A stretch of DNA of 34,685 bases from Gammaproteobacteria bacterium (GTDB lineage: Bacteria; Pseudomonadota; Gammaproteobacteria; Pseudomonadales; Pseudomonadaceae). Below are positions 15,544 to 26,582 of the stretch, piece by piece (positions within the stretch are counted from its first letter, which is position 1; every line of letters starts with the position of its first letter). Where the stretch lies: positions 1 through 34,685 of the forward strand of contig JAAXZZ010000020.1 of NCBI GenBank assembly GCA_012719655.1, read 5' to 3'. The position numbers and the translations under genes are program-made. The notes under the pieces were generated by a model. That model saw only the letters and a list, made by a program, of their open reading frames with translations. It had not been told where the DNA came from and did not search any database.

Positions 15544-18156
15544 TTATTTGTTTTTGCGCTTATCATCAACCAGCCATTTTTTGCCATCGTAAAATGCTTT
15601 CCAACCACTAGGCTTGCCGTCAATTTCTGATTGCACATATTGCTCTTTGGTTTTACGACTGTAACGAATCACCGCTGGCAGACCATCCGGGTCATGCTGA
15701 GGTGCGCTCAGCAAGTAATGGTATTTTGGATCGATTTCTGCCTTATGTGGAATCAACTCTGACACCAAGGGCGCACGGGTTTCACGCTTTTTCGGGAACT
15801 GACTGGCGGCTAAAAACAGACCGGAAGCTCCATCGCGCAACACATAGGTGTCATCAACATTGGCACACCGCAGTTCTGGCATCGGTACTGGATCCATTTT
15901 TGGCGGCGCCGCCTCACCACTGCGTAGCAGTTTGCGAGTGTTTTTACATTCAGTATTGGTGCAACCAAAATACTTACCAAAACGGCCCGTTTTCAACTGC
16001 ATCTCGCTGCCGCATTTATCACACTCAAGGCTCGGGCCTTCATAGCCCTTAATGCGGAACTGCCCTTCTTCAAGCTCAAAACCACTGCAATCTGGATTAT
16101 TACCACAGACATGCAATTTGTGGGTTTCATCAAGCAAGTAGGCATCCATTGCTGTACCACACTTCGTACAACGACGCTTATGTCGTAACAAAAACGACTC
16201 AGATTCACCTTCATCATCCGCGGCAATCTCATTGCCCGGTACTAGATTCATGGTTGACTTACAACGCTCTTTCGGTGGCAAGGTGTAGCCTGAGCAACCT
16301 AAAAACACACCCGTCGACGCCGTACGAATCATCATCGGACGGCCACACTCTTTGCAAGGGATGTCAGTCATGGTTGGTGTGTTTTCACGCATACCATTGT
16401 CTGTCGAATCCGCGGCTTCTAATTTTTTCTTAAAATCTTTATAGAACTCATCGAGCAACTGCTTCCACTGCAACTGGCCATGGGCAACACTATCAAGACG
16501 CTCTTCCATCTGCGCAGTAAAGCCATAATCCATAAGATTGGCAAAGCTTTCACCAAGACGCTCAGTGACAATATCGCCCATTTTCTCGGCATAAAAGCGA
16601 CGATTTTGTAGGGTCACATAGCCGCGCTCTTGAATCGTAGAAATAATCGCGGCATAGGTTGAAGGACGACCAATACCTTGCTTCTCTAACTCTTTTACCA
16701 GACTGGCTTCACTGTAACGCGCCGGCGGCTTAGTAAAGTGCTGTGAAGGGTCCAGTTTAACTAGGCTTAACTCATCGCCTTTATGCAGGTCCGGTAACAC
16801 CGCATCTTCACCGCTCTTGCCTTGCTGCGGCTGAACACGGGTGTAGCCATCAAACTTCAAGATACGCCCGCGAGCGCGCAACTCAAAACGATCCGCTTCC
16901 ACGGTCAACGTGGTGGCCATATATTCGGCTGCAGGCATTTGACAGGCAACAAACTGTCGCCAAATCAACTCATACAAACGCTCAGAGTCGCGTTCCATGC
17001 CTTTGAGCTGTGAGGTCTGGATACGTACATCGGAGGGGCGAATCGCTTCGTGCGCCTCTTGTGCACCTTCTTTACTGCTATAAAATACTGGCTTTTCTGG
17101 CAAGTACTTGGCACCAAATTCTTGATCAATAAAGCTGCGCACCATTTCAATCGCGTCGCTGGAAATATTGGTTGAGTCAGTACGCATGTAAGTAATGTAA
17201 CCCGCTTCATACAAGCGCTGCGCCAGCATCATGGTTTTCTTAACCCCAAACCCCAAACGGGTGCTGGCCGCTTGCTGTAAGGTTGAGGTGATATAAGGCG
17301 CACTAGGGCGACTAGAGGTCGGCTTGTCTTCGCGCTTAACTAAGGTATAACGCGCTTTTTCCAGCACAACTAAAGCTGTATCCGTTTGCTCTTTATTTAC
17401 CGGACGGAATGCTTGCCCTGCTTCACGCACCACTTCAAAACGGGTATCGGCATGTTTGGCATGTTGCAGATCAGCGTGCACCTGCCAGAACTCCTCGGGC
17501 ACAAAAGCGCGAATTTCTTTTTCACGCTCAACCACAAGCTTTACTGCGACAGACTGAACCCGTCCAGCAGAAAGACCTCTGGCAACTTTCTTCCATAACA
17601 GTGGTGACACCATAAAGCCAACCACACGATCTAAAAATCGGCGTGCTTGTTGAGCATTCACCTGATCAATATCGAGTGTACTGGGCTCAGCAAATGCACC
17701 TTTAATGGCTTTCTCAGTAATTTCGTTAAACACCACACGTTTATAACGGCTGTCATCACCACCTATGGCTTCGCGCAGGTGCCAAGCAATGGCTTCCCCT
17801 TCGCGGTCCAAGTCCGTAGCGAGATAGATGGTGTCTGCATCTTTTGCTAGACGGCGCAACTCTTCGATAACTTTTTCTTTACCAGGTAGAATTTCGTAAC
17901 GAGCCTTCCAGTCATTCTCAGGATCAATCCCCATTCGGGCGACTAAAGTACGCATGGCCTTTTCTTTAGGCGACAACGGCGCGACGTCCGCTGCTTTAGT
18001 GCGCTTAGCCGGCTCTTTACCGGCAGCGGCAGAACCACTGGTTGGTAAATCACGAATATGACCCACACTGGACTTCACCACATACTCATTACCTAAGTAT
18101 TTGTTAATGGTTTTAGCCTTAGCGGGGGACTCTACGATAACCAGCGATTTGCTCAT
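15544..18156 (-). CDS. topA: DNA topoisomerase I (type IA)
   Basis: This 870-residue enzyme relaxes negative supercoils by transient single-strand cleavage. The N-terminal Toprim domain starts at [19 protein letters not shown], and the metal-binding acidic triad is in DLDREGE (Asp115, Asp117, Glu119). The catalytic tyrosine is in [11 protein letters not shown] (Tyr323). The C-terminal region has three four-cysteine zinc modules, CKECGRP...CSGY, CTKCGTA...CGNNPDC and CDKCGSE...CTNTEC, followed by a basic tail without cysteines. Length and order match gammaproteobacterial TopA. It has a good promoter upstream and a terminator downstream, so it is probably a single-gene unit. The Shine-Dalgarno sequence is weak. 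Confidence 0.98.
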   Translation of the reverse strand: MSKSLVIVESPAKAKTINKYLGNEYVVKSSVGHIRDLPTSGSAAAGKEPAKRTKAADVAPLSPKEKAMRTLVARMGIDPENDWKARYEILPGKEKVIEELRRLAKDADTIYLATDLDREGEAIAWHLREAIGGDDSRYKRVVFNEITEKAIKGAFAEPSTLDIDQVNAQQARRFLDRVVGFMVSPLLWKKVARGLSAGRVQSVAVKLVVEREKEIRAFVPEEFWQVHADLQHAKHADTRFEVVREAGQAFRPVNKEQTDTALVVLEKARYTLVKREDKPTSSRPSAPYITSTLQQAASTRLGFGVKKTMMLAQRLYEAGYITYMRTDSTNISSDAIEMVRSFIDQEFGAKYLPEKPVFYSSKEGAQEAHEAIRPSDVRIQTSQLKGMERDSERLYELIWRQFVACQMPAAEYMATTLTVEADRFELRARGRILKFDGYTRVQPQQGKSGEDAVLPDLHKGDELSLVKLDPSQHFTKPPARYSEASLVKELEKQGIGRPSTYAAIISTIQERGYVTLQNRRFYAEKMGDIVTERLGESFANLMDYGFTAQMEERLDSVAHGQLQWKQLLDEFYKDFKKKLEAADSTDNGMRENTPTMTDIPCKECGRPMMIRTASTGVFLGCSGYTLPPKERCKSTMNLVPGNEIAADDEGESESFLLRHKRRCTKCGTAMDAYLLDETHKLHVCGNNPDCSGFELEEGQFRIKGYEGPSLECDKCGSEMQLKTGRFGKYFGCTNTECKNTRKLLRSGEAAPPKMDPVPMPELRCANVDDTYVLRDGASGLFLAASQFPKKRETRAPLVSELIPHKAEIDPKYHYLLSAPQHDPDGLPAVIRYSRKTKEQYVQSEIDGKPSGWKAFYDGKKWLVDDKRKNK

Positions 18157-18252
18157 TGCTCGGAATATTCCTGAAATAAATAAAGTGATACGCCTGCACT
18201 AGCACTGCCAATATCACAAAAAGATACGATAACTTCGATTACAGTGAGGCTA

Positions 18253-18280
18253 TATATAGGTTGAAAGCGGCTTAGGTCAA
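18253..18280 (-). promoter_or_regulatory. topA promoter
   Basis: On the minus strand TTGACC (18280-18275) and TATATA (18258-18253) are separated by 16 bases, a good sigma-70 match. RNA would start near 18246, giving a leader of about 90 bases. The promoter lies just after the stop of the DUF1653 gene. Confidence 0.65.
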
Positions 18281-18305
18281 GTTTTTGCGCAAATTGATCA
18301 TGCTT

Positions 18306-18542
18306 TTATGATCGAACAAACAGGCTTTCTTCTCTTTGCAGTAAAACAAAACGGGGCTGTAAAACACCCTCAACAATGACCTGCTCGGTAAACATCGACA
18401 GCGGCCGTAGCCATAAGCCAAACTCACCATACAACGCTTGATAGACCACTAGAGACTCTTCTGTCTCTGAATGCTGAGCAACGCCTAACACGCGGTACTG
18501 CTCACCTTTATAATGTTGATAAAGCCCTGTTGCTATCGTCAC
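18306..18542 (-). CDS. DUF1653 family protein
   Basis: This 78-residue protein of unknown function has the DUF1653 signature GLYQHYKGEQYRVLGVAQHSETEESLVVYQALYG followed by GLWLRPLSMF; it is a small beta-rich fold without known activity. The start is GTG at 18542, supported by TAGGAGAG immediately upstream. Its position between topA and the fadBA operon is the same as I remember in Pseudomonas. The Shine-Dalgarno sequence lies only a few bases beyond the T-tract of the fadA terminator, so it either uses read-through from fadBA or a promoter overlapping that hairpin. Confidence 0.88.
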   Translation of the reverse strand: MTIATGLYQHYKGEQYRVLGVAQHSETEESLVVYQALYGEFGLWLRPLSMFTEQVIVEGVLQPRFVLLQREESLFVRS

Positions 18543-18555
18543 TGCACTCTCCTAA

Positions 18556-18585
18556 ACAAAAAAGCCGAGGCACTAGGCCCCGGCT
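18556..18585 (-). terminator. Rho-independent terminator of fadBA
   Basis: On the minus strand a 9-bp GC-rich stem (AGCCGGGGC/GCCTCGGCT, one G-U pair) at 18563-18585 is followed by TTTTTTGTTT. It lies 18 bases after the fadA stop. The DUF1653 ribosome site begins right at the end of the T-tract. Confidence 0.88.
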
Positions 18586-18603
18586 CAAGTATTTAATTGG
18601 CGC

Positions 18604-19794
<1,191 letters not shown>

Positions 19795-19809
19795 CTAATC
19801 TGTCCGCGA

Positions 19810-21957
19810 TTAACCGAAAAAGGTTTGACCGTTTTTGGCCATTTCACGCAATTTCTCGGTCGGGTGATACAGCGCACCCAAGTCAGCGTATTTGTCTGCC
19901 AAAGCAACAAACTCAGCTACACCAATACTGTCGATGTAACGTAACGCGCCACCACGGAAAGGAGGGAAACCAATACCGTAAATCAAGCCCATATCTGCTT
20001 CTGCAGCGGTCTCAACGATACCATCTTCTAGGCAGCGTACAGTTTCCATGCACAATGGGATCATCATCCAATTGATGATGTCTTCATCGCTCACTTCGAT
20101 TTTTTCGTAAACAATCGGTGCTAAAATTTCAGTAATAGCATCATCCACGACTTTCTTCGGCTTGCCACGCTTATCCATTTCATAGGCGTAGAAACCTTTA
20201 CCATTCTTCTGACCTAAACGGTCTGCTTCGTACAGTACGTCTACCGCTGAACGACGATCGTCTTTCATTCGATCCGGGAAGCCTTCAGCCATGACATCAC
20301 GACCATGGTGTCCGGTATCAATACCAACCACATCCATCAAGTAAGCAGGACCCATCGGCCAAGCGAATTTTTCCATGACTTTGTCAATGCGTACAAAATC
20401 AACACCGGCACTGACTAACTTGGCAAAACCACCAAAGTACGGGAACAGAACACGGTTGACTAAGAAGCCTGGGCAGTCATTGACAACAATAGGGTTTTTA
20501 CCCATTTTTTGTGCGTAAGCAACAGTGGTTGCAACGGCTTCATCGGATGAATGCTCACCACGGATCACTTCAACCAAAGGCATCATGTGCACTGGGTTAA
20601 AGAAGTGCATACCGACAAAATTTTCTGGGCGCTTGAGCGCTTTAGCCAGTAAATTAATCGAGATTGTTGAAGTGTTAGAAGCAATAATGGTGTTCTCACC
20701 AACATGCTGCTCAACTTCCGCCAGCACAGCGTGCTTCACTTTTGGATTCTCAACCACAGCTTCAACAACGATATCGACATTGCCGAAATCGCCATAAGAC
20801 ATGGTTGGGCGAATCGCATTGAGTGCTTTAGCCATTTCATCGGGCTGCATGCGCTTACGTTCAACACGCTTAACCAGCAATTTAGCGGCTTCTTCAAGAC
20901 CTAACTGAATGCCTTCCTCACGAATGTCCTTCATCAGGATTGGCGTGCCTTTTAAGGCTGACTGGTAGGCAATACCACCGCCCATGATACCGGCACCTAA
21001 TACCGCTGACAGCTTGACATCACGTGCGATTTTCTCATGTGCTTTAGCTTTACGCTTAAGCGCTTGGTCGTTTAAGAACAAACCAATCAAACTTTCAGCC
21101 ACTGACGTTTTCGCCAGTTTAGCAAAGCCTTGCGCTTCAATTTCTAAAGCCTTATCACGGCCATGGTTGGCTGCTTTTTGGATGGTTTTAATGGCTTCAA
21201 CGGGTGCTGGATAGTTTGGCCCTGCTTTTCCTGCCACAAATCCTTTAGCCGTTTCAAAACTCATCATTTGTTCAATGGCGTTGAGTTTGATTTTTTCTAG
21301 TTTTGGCTGACGTTTTGCTTTGTAGTCCAGCTCACCAGAAATAGCGCGCTTAACCAAGTCTAAAGACGCTTCAAGTAGCTTATCTGCCGCGACCACTGCG
21401 TCAACAGCACCCACTTTTAATGCTTCTTCAGCACGCGCTTCTTTACCAGCAGCAATCCACTCAATCGCATTATCAGCTCCCACCACGCGAGTGAGGCGTA
21501 CTGTGCCACCAAAGCCTGGGTAGATACCGAGTTTTACTTCAGGCAGACCCACTTTAGTGCTGTCGGCCATGACGCGATAATCCGCCGCCAAGCACATTTC
21601 AAAACCACCACCTAAGGCGATGCCATTGATTGCTACAACAGTTGGTACATTGAGGTCTTCAAAATCATTAAAGATCTGATTGACTTCAAGATTGCCTGCA
21701 ACCAGCTCTTCTTCAGAAAGCTTAAAGTTATCAACAAACTCTGTAATGTCTGCACCAACGATAAATACATCTTTACCACTGGTGACAATCACGCCTTTAA
21801 CATCGCTGTTGGCTTTAATTGCATCGACTGCAGCACGAAGCTCGGTCAGTGTAAGACGGTTAAACTTGTTGACGGACTCACCCTTGAGATCGAAATTTAA
21901 TTCGACGATACCACTTTCAAGAGTCTTCACCGTGATGGCTTTACCTTCGTAAATCAT
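19810..21957 (-). CDS. fadB: FadB, multifunctional fatty acid oxidation complex alpha subunit
   Basis: This multidomain enzyme carries enoyl-CoA hydratase/isomerase activity in the N-terminal third and L-3-hydroxyacyl-CoA dehydrogenase activity in the rest. The hydratase oxyanion/active-site blocks are [15 protein letters not shown] and [15 protein letters not shown]. The NAD-binding motif is [16 protein letters not shown]. The dehydrogenase block is [19 protein letters not shown], and [12 protein letters not shown] and [10 protein letters not shown] follow. The ORF track starts at 22014, but [11 protein letters not shown] at 21957 has GGAG eight bases upstream and gives 715 residues, the usual FadB length. 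fadA follows after 30 bases. Confidence 0.97.
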   Translation of the reverse strand: MIYEGKAITVKTLESGIVELNFDLKGESVNKFNRLTLTELRAAVDAIKANSDVKGVIVTSGKDVFIVGADITEFVDNFKLSEEELVAGNLEVNQIFNDFEDLNVPTVVAINGIALGGGFEMCLAADYRVMADSTKVGLPEVKLGIYPGFGGTVRLTRVVGADNAIEWIAAGKEARAEEALKVGAVDAVVAADKLLEASLDLVKRAISGELDYKAKRQPKLEKIKLNAIEQMMSFETAKGFVAGKAGPNYPAPVEAIKTIQKAANHGRDKALEIEAQGFAKLAKTSVAESLIGLFLNDQALKRKAKAHEKIARDVKLSAVLGAGIMGGGIAYQSALKGTPILMKDIREEGIQLGLEEAAKLLVKRVERKRMQPDEMAKALNAIRPTMSYGDFGNVDIVVEAVVENPKVKHAVLAEVEQHVGENTIIASNTSTISINLLAKALKRPENFVGMHFFNPVHMMPLVEVIRGEHSSDEAVATTVAYAQKMGKNPIVVNDCPGFLVNRVLFPYFGGFAKLVSAGVDFVRIDKVMEKFAWPMGPAYLMDVVGIDTGHHGRDVMAEGFPDRMKDDRRSAVDVLYEADRLGQKNGKGFYAYEMDKRGKPKKVVDDAITEILAPIVYEKIEVSDEDIINWMMIPLCMETVRCLEDGIVETAAEADMGLIYGIGFPPFRGGALRYIDSIGVAEFVALADKYADLGALYHPTEKLREMAKNGQTFFG

Positions 21958-22395
21958 CAACTGATCTCCACGATATGGAAGCTGAACAGTTACACACTGG
22001 CCACTGATCAGCAATTAAACAATGTGCATAGCAAGTTGAGTAGTACTTATCAGCATACTGGCCGACTCAACACTGACAAGAATGCCGGTTATCGCACCAA
22101 TATGCATTTCATACGCCCGTTTGATTTGGGTGTGCACACATTCACGGAAATTCTTCTCTTTGTCAATTACAAGTCTCAAAGAAATTTAGTAAATATGTGT
22201 CAATTCGCCGCAACCTGTTGTTTTGTATTAAAAAATAATTACCACTTTGATGGCACAACTTGATAATCCAGCATAAATACGATTTTACCGCTGAACAAGT
22301 AGCCAAATGTGCATTGAAACGGTAAAGTCAAGCAAGAAAAGCACGGCTTTGCCGCAAATAAAAATAACAGTTACGCAGTATTGGAGCTTCAATTT
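21958..22395. other. Divergent intergenic region between fadB and the periplasmic protein gene
   Basis: About 440 AT-richer bases carry the promoters of the leftward fadBA operon and the rightward gene at 22396. The track ORF 22024..22263 (79 residues) has no Shine-Dalgarno sequence and an unlikely composition, so I do not call it. I looked for the fatty-acid regulator PsrA palindrome (CAAAC...GTTTG type) and found only a lone GTTTG half at about 22119. A short CGGC/GCCG hairpin is near 22348. Confidence 0.5.
22052..22079 (-). promoter_or_regulatory. Candidate fadBA promoter
   Basis: On the minus strand TTGTCA (22079-22074) and TATGCT (22057-22052) are separated by 16 bases. RNA would start near 22045, about 90 bases before the fadB ATG at 21957. 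The boxes match the consensus only moderately. Confidence 0.4.
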
Positions 22396-23226
22396 ATGAA
22401 GAATCGTTTCTACGCATTATGCTTAAGCGCTGTCTTTACCCTACCCTTACCCCTTCTTGCTGCAGATGCTCAGCAACCAGCAGCGCAACAGGCAGTCACC
22501 CTTGCTCTAGATGCATTATTTCGTTTGCGCCTAGAAACACAAAGAAGTATTGGTGATTTCTACATGCTTAACAGCCAAGAACAAGACCAGCGTTATGCCA
22601 GACAAGCCGAAGCAAACTTAGTGGCCGCTCAAGATAATTTAAACAAGCTACCTGCAGCAAAAACCCCTGAAGCACAGGCTTTACACATTCAGCTCAAGCA
22701 AGATTTTAGTGCTTATAGTAACGAGCTACGTCGATTAATCAGCGTACTAGAAGAGCAAGGTTATACTGATCTACAACCTATCGCCGACCTTGCCACGTTG
22801 AACAACACAATCTTAAAAGTCACTGCTGACTTAGAAAACCAGATTAAAAAAGACAACCAATACGCCCTCCCTAAACTGACCCTGCTCGCTCGTGAACAAA
22901 GCCTTCTGATCCAAGGTATTGCCGCTGACTATGCCGCTCGCAGCGCATCCGTGGGTGCATCTTTTATTGCTGACGGCGAAAAACAACCGCTTGATAAGCT
23001 CAGTGAGCAGTTTGCAAGCACCCTTGCAGCAATGCAAAAAGACCCTGCCAACACCAGTGACACTATAAAATCACTGCGTGCAATTCAAACCAAGTGGCGC
23101 TACATTGAAGGCTCGTTAAAAAACTATAACGAAGACAGCGTGCCTTTTGTGATTGACAAGTATGCTCGCAGCATCACCAAAAGCTTTGAGCAACTTGCCA
23201 GCCAGTACGCAAGTTTAGGCGTTTAA
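22396..23226 (+). CDS. Predicted periplasmic helical protein of unknown function
   Basis: This 276-residue protein begins with a clear signal peptide (MKNRFYALCLSAVFTLPLPLLAADA, cleavage likely near the Ala-Ala before Asp). The mature part is almost entirely predicted helix, with heptad-like stretches such as RQAEANLVAAQDNLNKL and FSAYSNELRRLISVLEEQ. No cysteines, enzymatic motif or membrane span were seen after the signal. The ORF track uses TTG at 22381; the ATG at 22396 with GGAG nine bases upstream is preferred. It reminds me of the Pseudomonas hypothetical between fadB and the Usp gene. The helical repeats resemble four-helix sensor domains, but that is only an impression. Confidence 0.8.
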   Translation: MKNRFYALCLSAVFTLPLPLLAADAQQPAAQQAVTLALDALFRLRLETQRSIGDFYMLNSQEQDQRYARQAEANLVAAQDNLNKLPAAKTPEAQALHIQLKQDFSAYSNELRRLISVLEEQGYTDLQPIADLATLNNTILKVTADLENQIKKDNQYALPKLTLLAREQSLLIQGIAADYAARSASVGASFIADGEKQPLDKLSEQFASTLAAMQKDPANTSDTIKSLRAIQTKWRYIEGSLKNYNEDSVPFVIDKYARSITKSFEQLASQYASLGV

Positions 23227-23275
23227 TATTACCGCGCTCTTTGAGTTTTGTTACAGATCAACGCAGGAGGCTAGC

Positions 23276-23722
23276 ATGGCATATTCCCATCTCTTGATCG
23301 CAATCGATCTCACTGATGATTGCCATCGTGTTCTAGAGCGCGCCCACAAGCTGTGCCGCGCTTTAGAATGCCAAGCGACTTTAGTGCATGTGGTTGAACC
23401 GCTCACCATGGCATTTGGTGGCGATGTTCCGATGGATTTGTCCTTGCTCCAGCAGCAACAAACCGAGCAGGCACAAAATAAACTCAATGTTTTAGCCGAA
23501 CAACATGAGTTACTGCAAAACAACAACTGCCATCTACTGTATGGCCAGCCTAAACAAGAAATTCATCAATTGGCTAAAGATCACGGCTGCGATTTAATTA
23601 TTGTCGGCAGCCACGGTCGACACGGTTTAGCGCTACTTCTAGGCTCAACCACCAACGACCTGTTAGCTGGAGCACCCTGTGATGTATTGGCAATAGACCT
23701 TAAAGTGCACCCAGCCGAATAG
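23276..23722 (+). CDS. Universal stress protein (UspA family)
   Basis: This 148-residue single Usp domain starts with the typical strand YSHLLIAIDLT and ends with the nucleotide-binding motif GSHGRHGLALLLGSTT, matching the G-x2-G-x9-G-S/T pattern of ATP-binding members. Between them, CDLIIVGSHG and PCDVLAIDLK are the remaining core strands. Usp proteins are soluble and accumulate in growth arrest; the partner is unknown. The ribosome site (CAGGAGG) is strong. It lies 49 bases after the periplasmic protein gene and may share its transcript. Confidence 0.92.
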   Translation: MAYSHLLIAIDLTDDCHRVLERAHKLCRALECQATLVHVVEPLTMAFGGDVPMDLSLLQQQQTEQAQNKLNVLAEQHELLQNNNCHLLYGQPKQEIHQLAKDHGCDLIIVGSHGRHGLALLLGSTTNDLLAGAPCDVLAIDLKVHPAE

Positions 23723-23755
23723 CTATACAGCTGGATATCAGTAGCAGCTGCTGTA

Positions 23756-24427
23756 TCAGCTCATAACCATTGGCCGTATTTTCTGCAACTGTGTTTCCAG
23801 TGAATACGTCATGCTCGACGACATCGAAAAGAAACTTAAGAAAGCTTTCAGATTAGTATCCCCTGCACAGGCATCGTGAATGCGATGCCAAAGTGCTTGA
23901 TTCACCAGCTGTAATGCTTTGAAATCTTCGGTCAAACCACTCAATTCCCAATCCGGAACACAGCCATCACGCGAGTTAAATAACTCACGCATCAGATACA
24001 TGGAAATCGTGCGTAGAGCAAACTCATTATTACTAGCAAAAGGTAAGTGATTCTTTGCCATAGGCTTAAGTCGCGCCAAAATTGGGCAAGCTGAAGTTGC
24101 CATAATCACACCTAACAGTGAACGCAACCCCTCCTCAAGATTGACCATTTTACTGTATTCACGCTCAGCAGTACGGACATGCACCCAAGCTTTTTTAAAA
24201 GCAGGCAACCCGCGAAAATCCTCGACAACAGTCTGTAAGTCAGCGGCGGCAGGGCAATGTGCATACTGATCTTTACTTAACGGACAGTTACTGCACTTTT
24301 GGTGCTCTAAGCGCGTCCAACCATGCAGTTCAGCTTCCTCAACAGGAGTCAATCGATCACGCTCAAGCTCTATTTTGTAATTAAACGCGTGCTCGTCATC
24401 AAGCGTAATTCGATATTCCACAGCCAT
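23756..24427 (-). CDS. Conserved hypothetical protein with CxxC cysteine cluster
   Basis: This 223-residue soluble protein of unknown function begins MAVEYRITLDDEHAFNYKIELERD, a beta-rich segment. A cysteine cluster CSNCPLSKDQYAHC (CxxC plus a third Cys, and a later SACPIL) then suggests metal or Fe-S binding, which is inference. The C-terminal half is helical. The ORF track starts at TTG 24442; ATG 24427 with GGGGGT just upstream fits better, and ATG 24439 is also possible. It lies 18 bases after the uup stop on the same strand, so it is probably the second gene of that operon. Its stop is convergent with the Usp gene, 33 bases apart. Confidence 0.78.
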   Translation of the reverse strand: MAVEYRITLDDEHAFNYKIELERDRLTPVEEAELHGWTRLEHQKCSNCPLSKDQYAHCPAAADLQTVVEDFRGLPAFKKAWVHVRTAEREYSKMVNLEEGLRSLLGVIMATSACPILARLKPMAKNHLPFASNNEFALRTISMYLMRELFNSRDGCVPDWELSGLTEDFKALQLVNQALWHRIHDACAGDTNLKAFLSFFSMSSSMTYSLETQLQKIRPMVMS

Positions 24428-24445
24428 ACACACCCCCATCAAAGG

Positions 24446-26395
24446 TTAACTATCGAGCTCAGTCCAACGCTCAATCAATGCATCCAACTGCGCTTGCACG
24501 GCGTTGATTTTGGCCAGCACACTTTCAGTCTGTTGCGCCGGTTGCAAGTAAAAATCCGCTTGAGAAACCTGCTCATGTAATGCCGCAAGCTCAGTCTCTA
24601 AGCTATCAATTTGCGCAGGAATCGCATCAAGTTCACGCTGCAATTTATAGCTGAGCTTTTTTTTGGGCACTATGCCATCATCCCCTGAGTTTTGCAGCGA
24701 CTGCTCGTTTTTTTGCATGTTTGTATGCTCTAGATCACCTTTCACTGGTGTATCAGCAGCAGCGCTCTTTACTTCTTTCTCATCTTCAGCACCCAATAAA
24801 CGGATACTACCACCCTGACGCAGCCAGTCCTCAAAGCCGCCAACATACTCGCGCACTGTTCCAGAGCCATCAAAAACAAGCGTACTGGTGACAACGTTAT
24901 CAAGGAATGCACGGTCGTGGCTGACGATCAGTACAGTCCCCTTAAACTCCATCAATACTTCTTCAAGCAGCTCAAGGGTTTCTACATCAAGGTCGTTGGT
25001 TGGTTCATCAAGCACCAATAAATTGGCTGGACGAGTAAACAATTTAGCCAACAACAGGCGCGCCCGCTCACCACCTGACAGCGCTTTAACAGGCGTACGT
25101 GCACGTTGCGGACTGAACAAGAAATCACCTAAATAGCTCAATACATGCTTGCTCTGACCATTAATCATAATGGTGTCACTGCCTTCACCGACGTTTTCAA
25201 TCACGGTTTTTTCTGGATCAAGTTGGTGACGAAGTTGATCAAAGTAGGCGATTTCTAACTTAGTGCCCACCTCAATAGTGCCTTTGCTCGGCTGCAAGTC
25301 ACCGAGCAATAATTTCAGCAGGGTGGTTTTACCGCTGCCATTGGCTCCGAGCAAACCAATACGATCACCACGCTGCAAAACCATTGAGAAGTCTTTAATC
25401 AGCTCACGACCACCAGGATGCGCAAAGCTGACTTTATTCACCACAATGACTTGTTTGCCTGACTTCTCCGCGGTGCCGATAGTAATATTGGCAGTGCCTT
25501 GGCGCTCACGACGCTGACTGCGCTCCATTCGCAGCGCTTTAAGCTCGCGCACGCGACCTTCATTACGGGTACGGCGTGCTTTAATACCTTGTCGAATCCA
25601 CACTTCTTCTTGCGCCAGCTTCTTATCAAACAACGCATTAGCCGTTTCTTCTGCGGCCAATTGCTGCTCTTTATGCACAAGAAAACTGGCATAATCGCCA
25701 TTCCAATCAATCAAATGACCGCGATCGAGCTCTAAAATCCGGGTTGCCAAGTTTTGTAAAAATGCTCGGTCGTGAGTAATAAACAGCACTGCACCTTGGA
25801 AATTTAATAACGCATCTTCAAGCCAAGCAATGGCGCCGATATCCAAATGGTTGGTGGGCTCATCAAGTAATAACAAATCCGGTTCAGCCACTAACGCTTG
25901 GGCCAACAACACACGACGCCGCCAGCCACCGGACAGCTGGTTCATTTTTTTATCAGCAGGCAATTGTAAACGGCTTAAAGTGCTATCAACCAATTGCTGT
26001 AAGCGCCAACCATCGCGCGCTTCCAACTCTTGTTGCACATGCATCATTTTCTGTAAATCTTCATCGCTGTGAATGTTTTGACTGATGTGATTGAACTCAG
26101 CCAATAAAGCGCCCACGCCATCTAAGCCTTCGGCAACCACTTCAAAAATTGTTTTATCATCCGCCGCCGGCAATTCTTGTGGTAAATCACCAATTTTTAA
26201 ACCCGGTGCCCGCCATATTTCACCGCTGTCAGCTAAGCGTGAACCTTTTACCAAATGCATCATGCTTGACTTGCCCGTACCATTGCGGCCAATGATGCAC
26301 ACGCGCTCGCCGCGGGCAATTTGCCATGAAACCTCTTCCAACAGAGGTGTAGCGCCGTAAGCGAGGGATACTTGAGTTAATTTGAGCAAAGTCAT
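24446..26395 (-). CDS. uup: ABC-F family ATPase Uup
   Basis: This soluble protein has two ABC ATPase domains and no membrane part. The first domain has Walker A GRNGTGKSS, signature LSGGWRRR and Walker B LLLLDEPTNHLD. The second has GANGSGKTT, LSGGERARLL and LLVLDEPTNDLD. The inter-domain linker is rich in Arg/Glu. A C-terminal extension from about residue 555 contains a coiled coil, as in Uup. Uup binds DNA and ribosomes and affects transposon excision and ribosome assembly in E. coli. The ORF track starts at 26539; ATG 26395 (MTLLKLTQV) has AGGAGA seven bases upstream and gives 649 residues. The Cys-cluster gene follows after 18 bases. Confidence 0.93.
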   Translation of the reverse strand: MTLLKLTQVSLAYGATPLLEEVSWQIARGERVCIIGRNGTGKSSMMHLVKGSRLADSGEIWRAPGLKIGDLPQELPAADDKTIFEVVAEGLDGVGALLAEFNHISQNIHSDEDLQKMMHVQQELEARDGWRLQQLVDSTLSRLQLPADKKMNQLSGGWRRRVLLAQALVAEPDLLLLDEPTNHLDIGAIAWLEDALLNFQGAVLFITHDRAFLQNLATRILELDRGHLIDWNGDYASFLVHKEQQLAAEETANALFDKKLAQEEVWIRQGIKARRTRNEGRVRELKALRMERSQRRERQGTANITIGTAEKSGKQVIVVNKVSFAHPGGRELIKDFSMVLQRGDRIGLLGANGSGKTTLLKLLLGDLQPSKGTIEVGTKLEIAYFDQLRHQLDPEKTVIENVGEGSDTIMINGQSKHVLSYLGDFLFSPQRARTPVKALSGGERARLLLAKLFTRPANLLVLDEPTNDLDVETLELLEEVLMEFKGTVLIVSHDRAFLDNVVTSTLVFDGSGTVREYVGGFEDWLRQGGSIRLLGAEDEKEVKSAAADTPVKGDLEHTNMQKNEQSLQNSGDDGIVPKKKLSYKLQRELDAIPAQIDSLETELAALHEQVSQADFYLQPAQQTESVLAKINAVQAQLDALIERWTELDS

Positions 26396-26421
26396 TGTAG
26401 TTCTCCTAAAATCTGCGACGC

Positions 26422-26451
26422 ATTGTACAGATTCGCGTTGCACTGCGTGAA
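26422..26451 (-). promoter_or_regulatory. Candidate uup promoter
   Basis: On the minus strand TTCACG (26451-26446) and TACAAT (26427-26422) are 18 bases apart. RNA would start near 26415, leaving about 20 bases before the ATG. This lies inside the extended ORF proposed by the track, which supports the shorter uup start. Confidence 0.4.
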
Positions 26452-26582
26452 GTATCTGCATGTTCACCACTGTGCAGCCCTTTCGTCGCCGTACACAAGC
26501 AGATAAGCTATGTTGTCTCTTCGTCATAAAGATGCTCATCTTTAGACGGCTTTACTGGGCATTTATTTTTGTAGGGTTTTTC

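Noticed and set aside
22146-22190. Inverted TCTTTG/CAAAGA near the middle of the fadB upstream region
   Set aside because: Only six pairs in AT-rich DNA; likely chance.
22024-22263. 79-residue ORF in the fadB upstream region
   Set aside because: No Shine-Dalgarno sequence, unlikely composition, and it overlaps the predicted fadBA promoter.
23725-23756. ATACAGC/GCTGTAT inverted repeat as a terminator between the Usp gene and its convergent neighbour
   Set aside because: The stem is short with an 18-base loop and no T-tract on either strand.
26396-26582. N-terminal extensions of uup (to 26539) and slt (from 26460), which overlap each other
   Set aside because: Both downstream starts have ribosome sites and canonical N-termini, and the predicted uup promoter lies in this gap.
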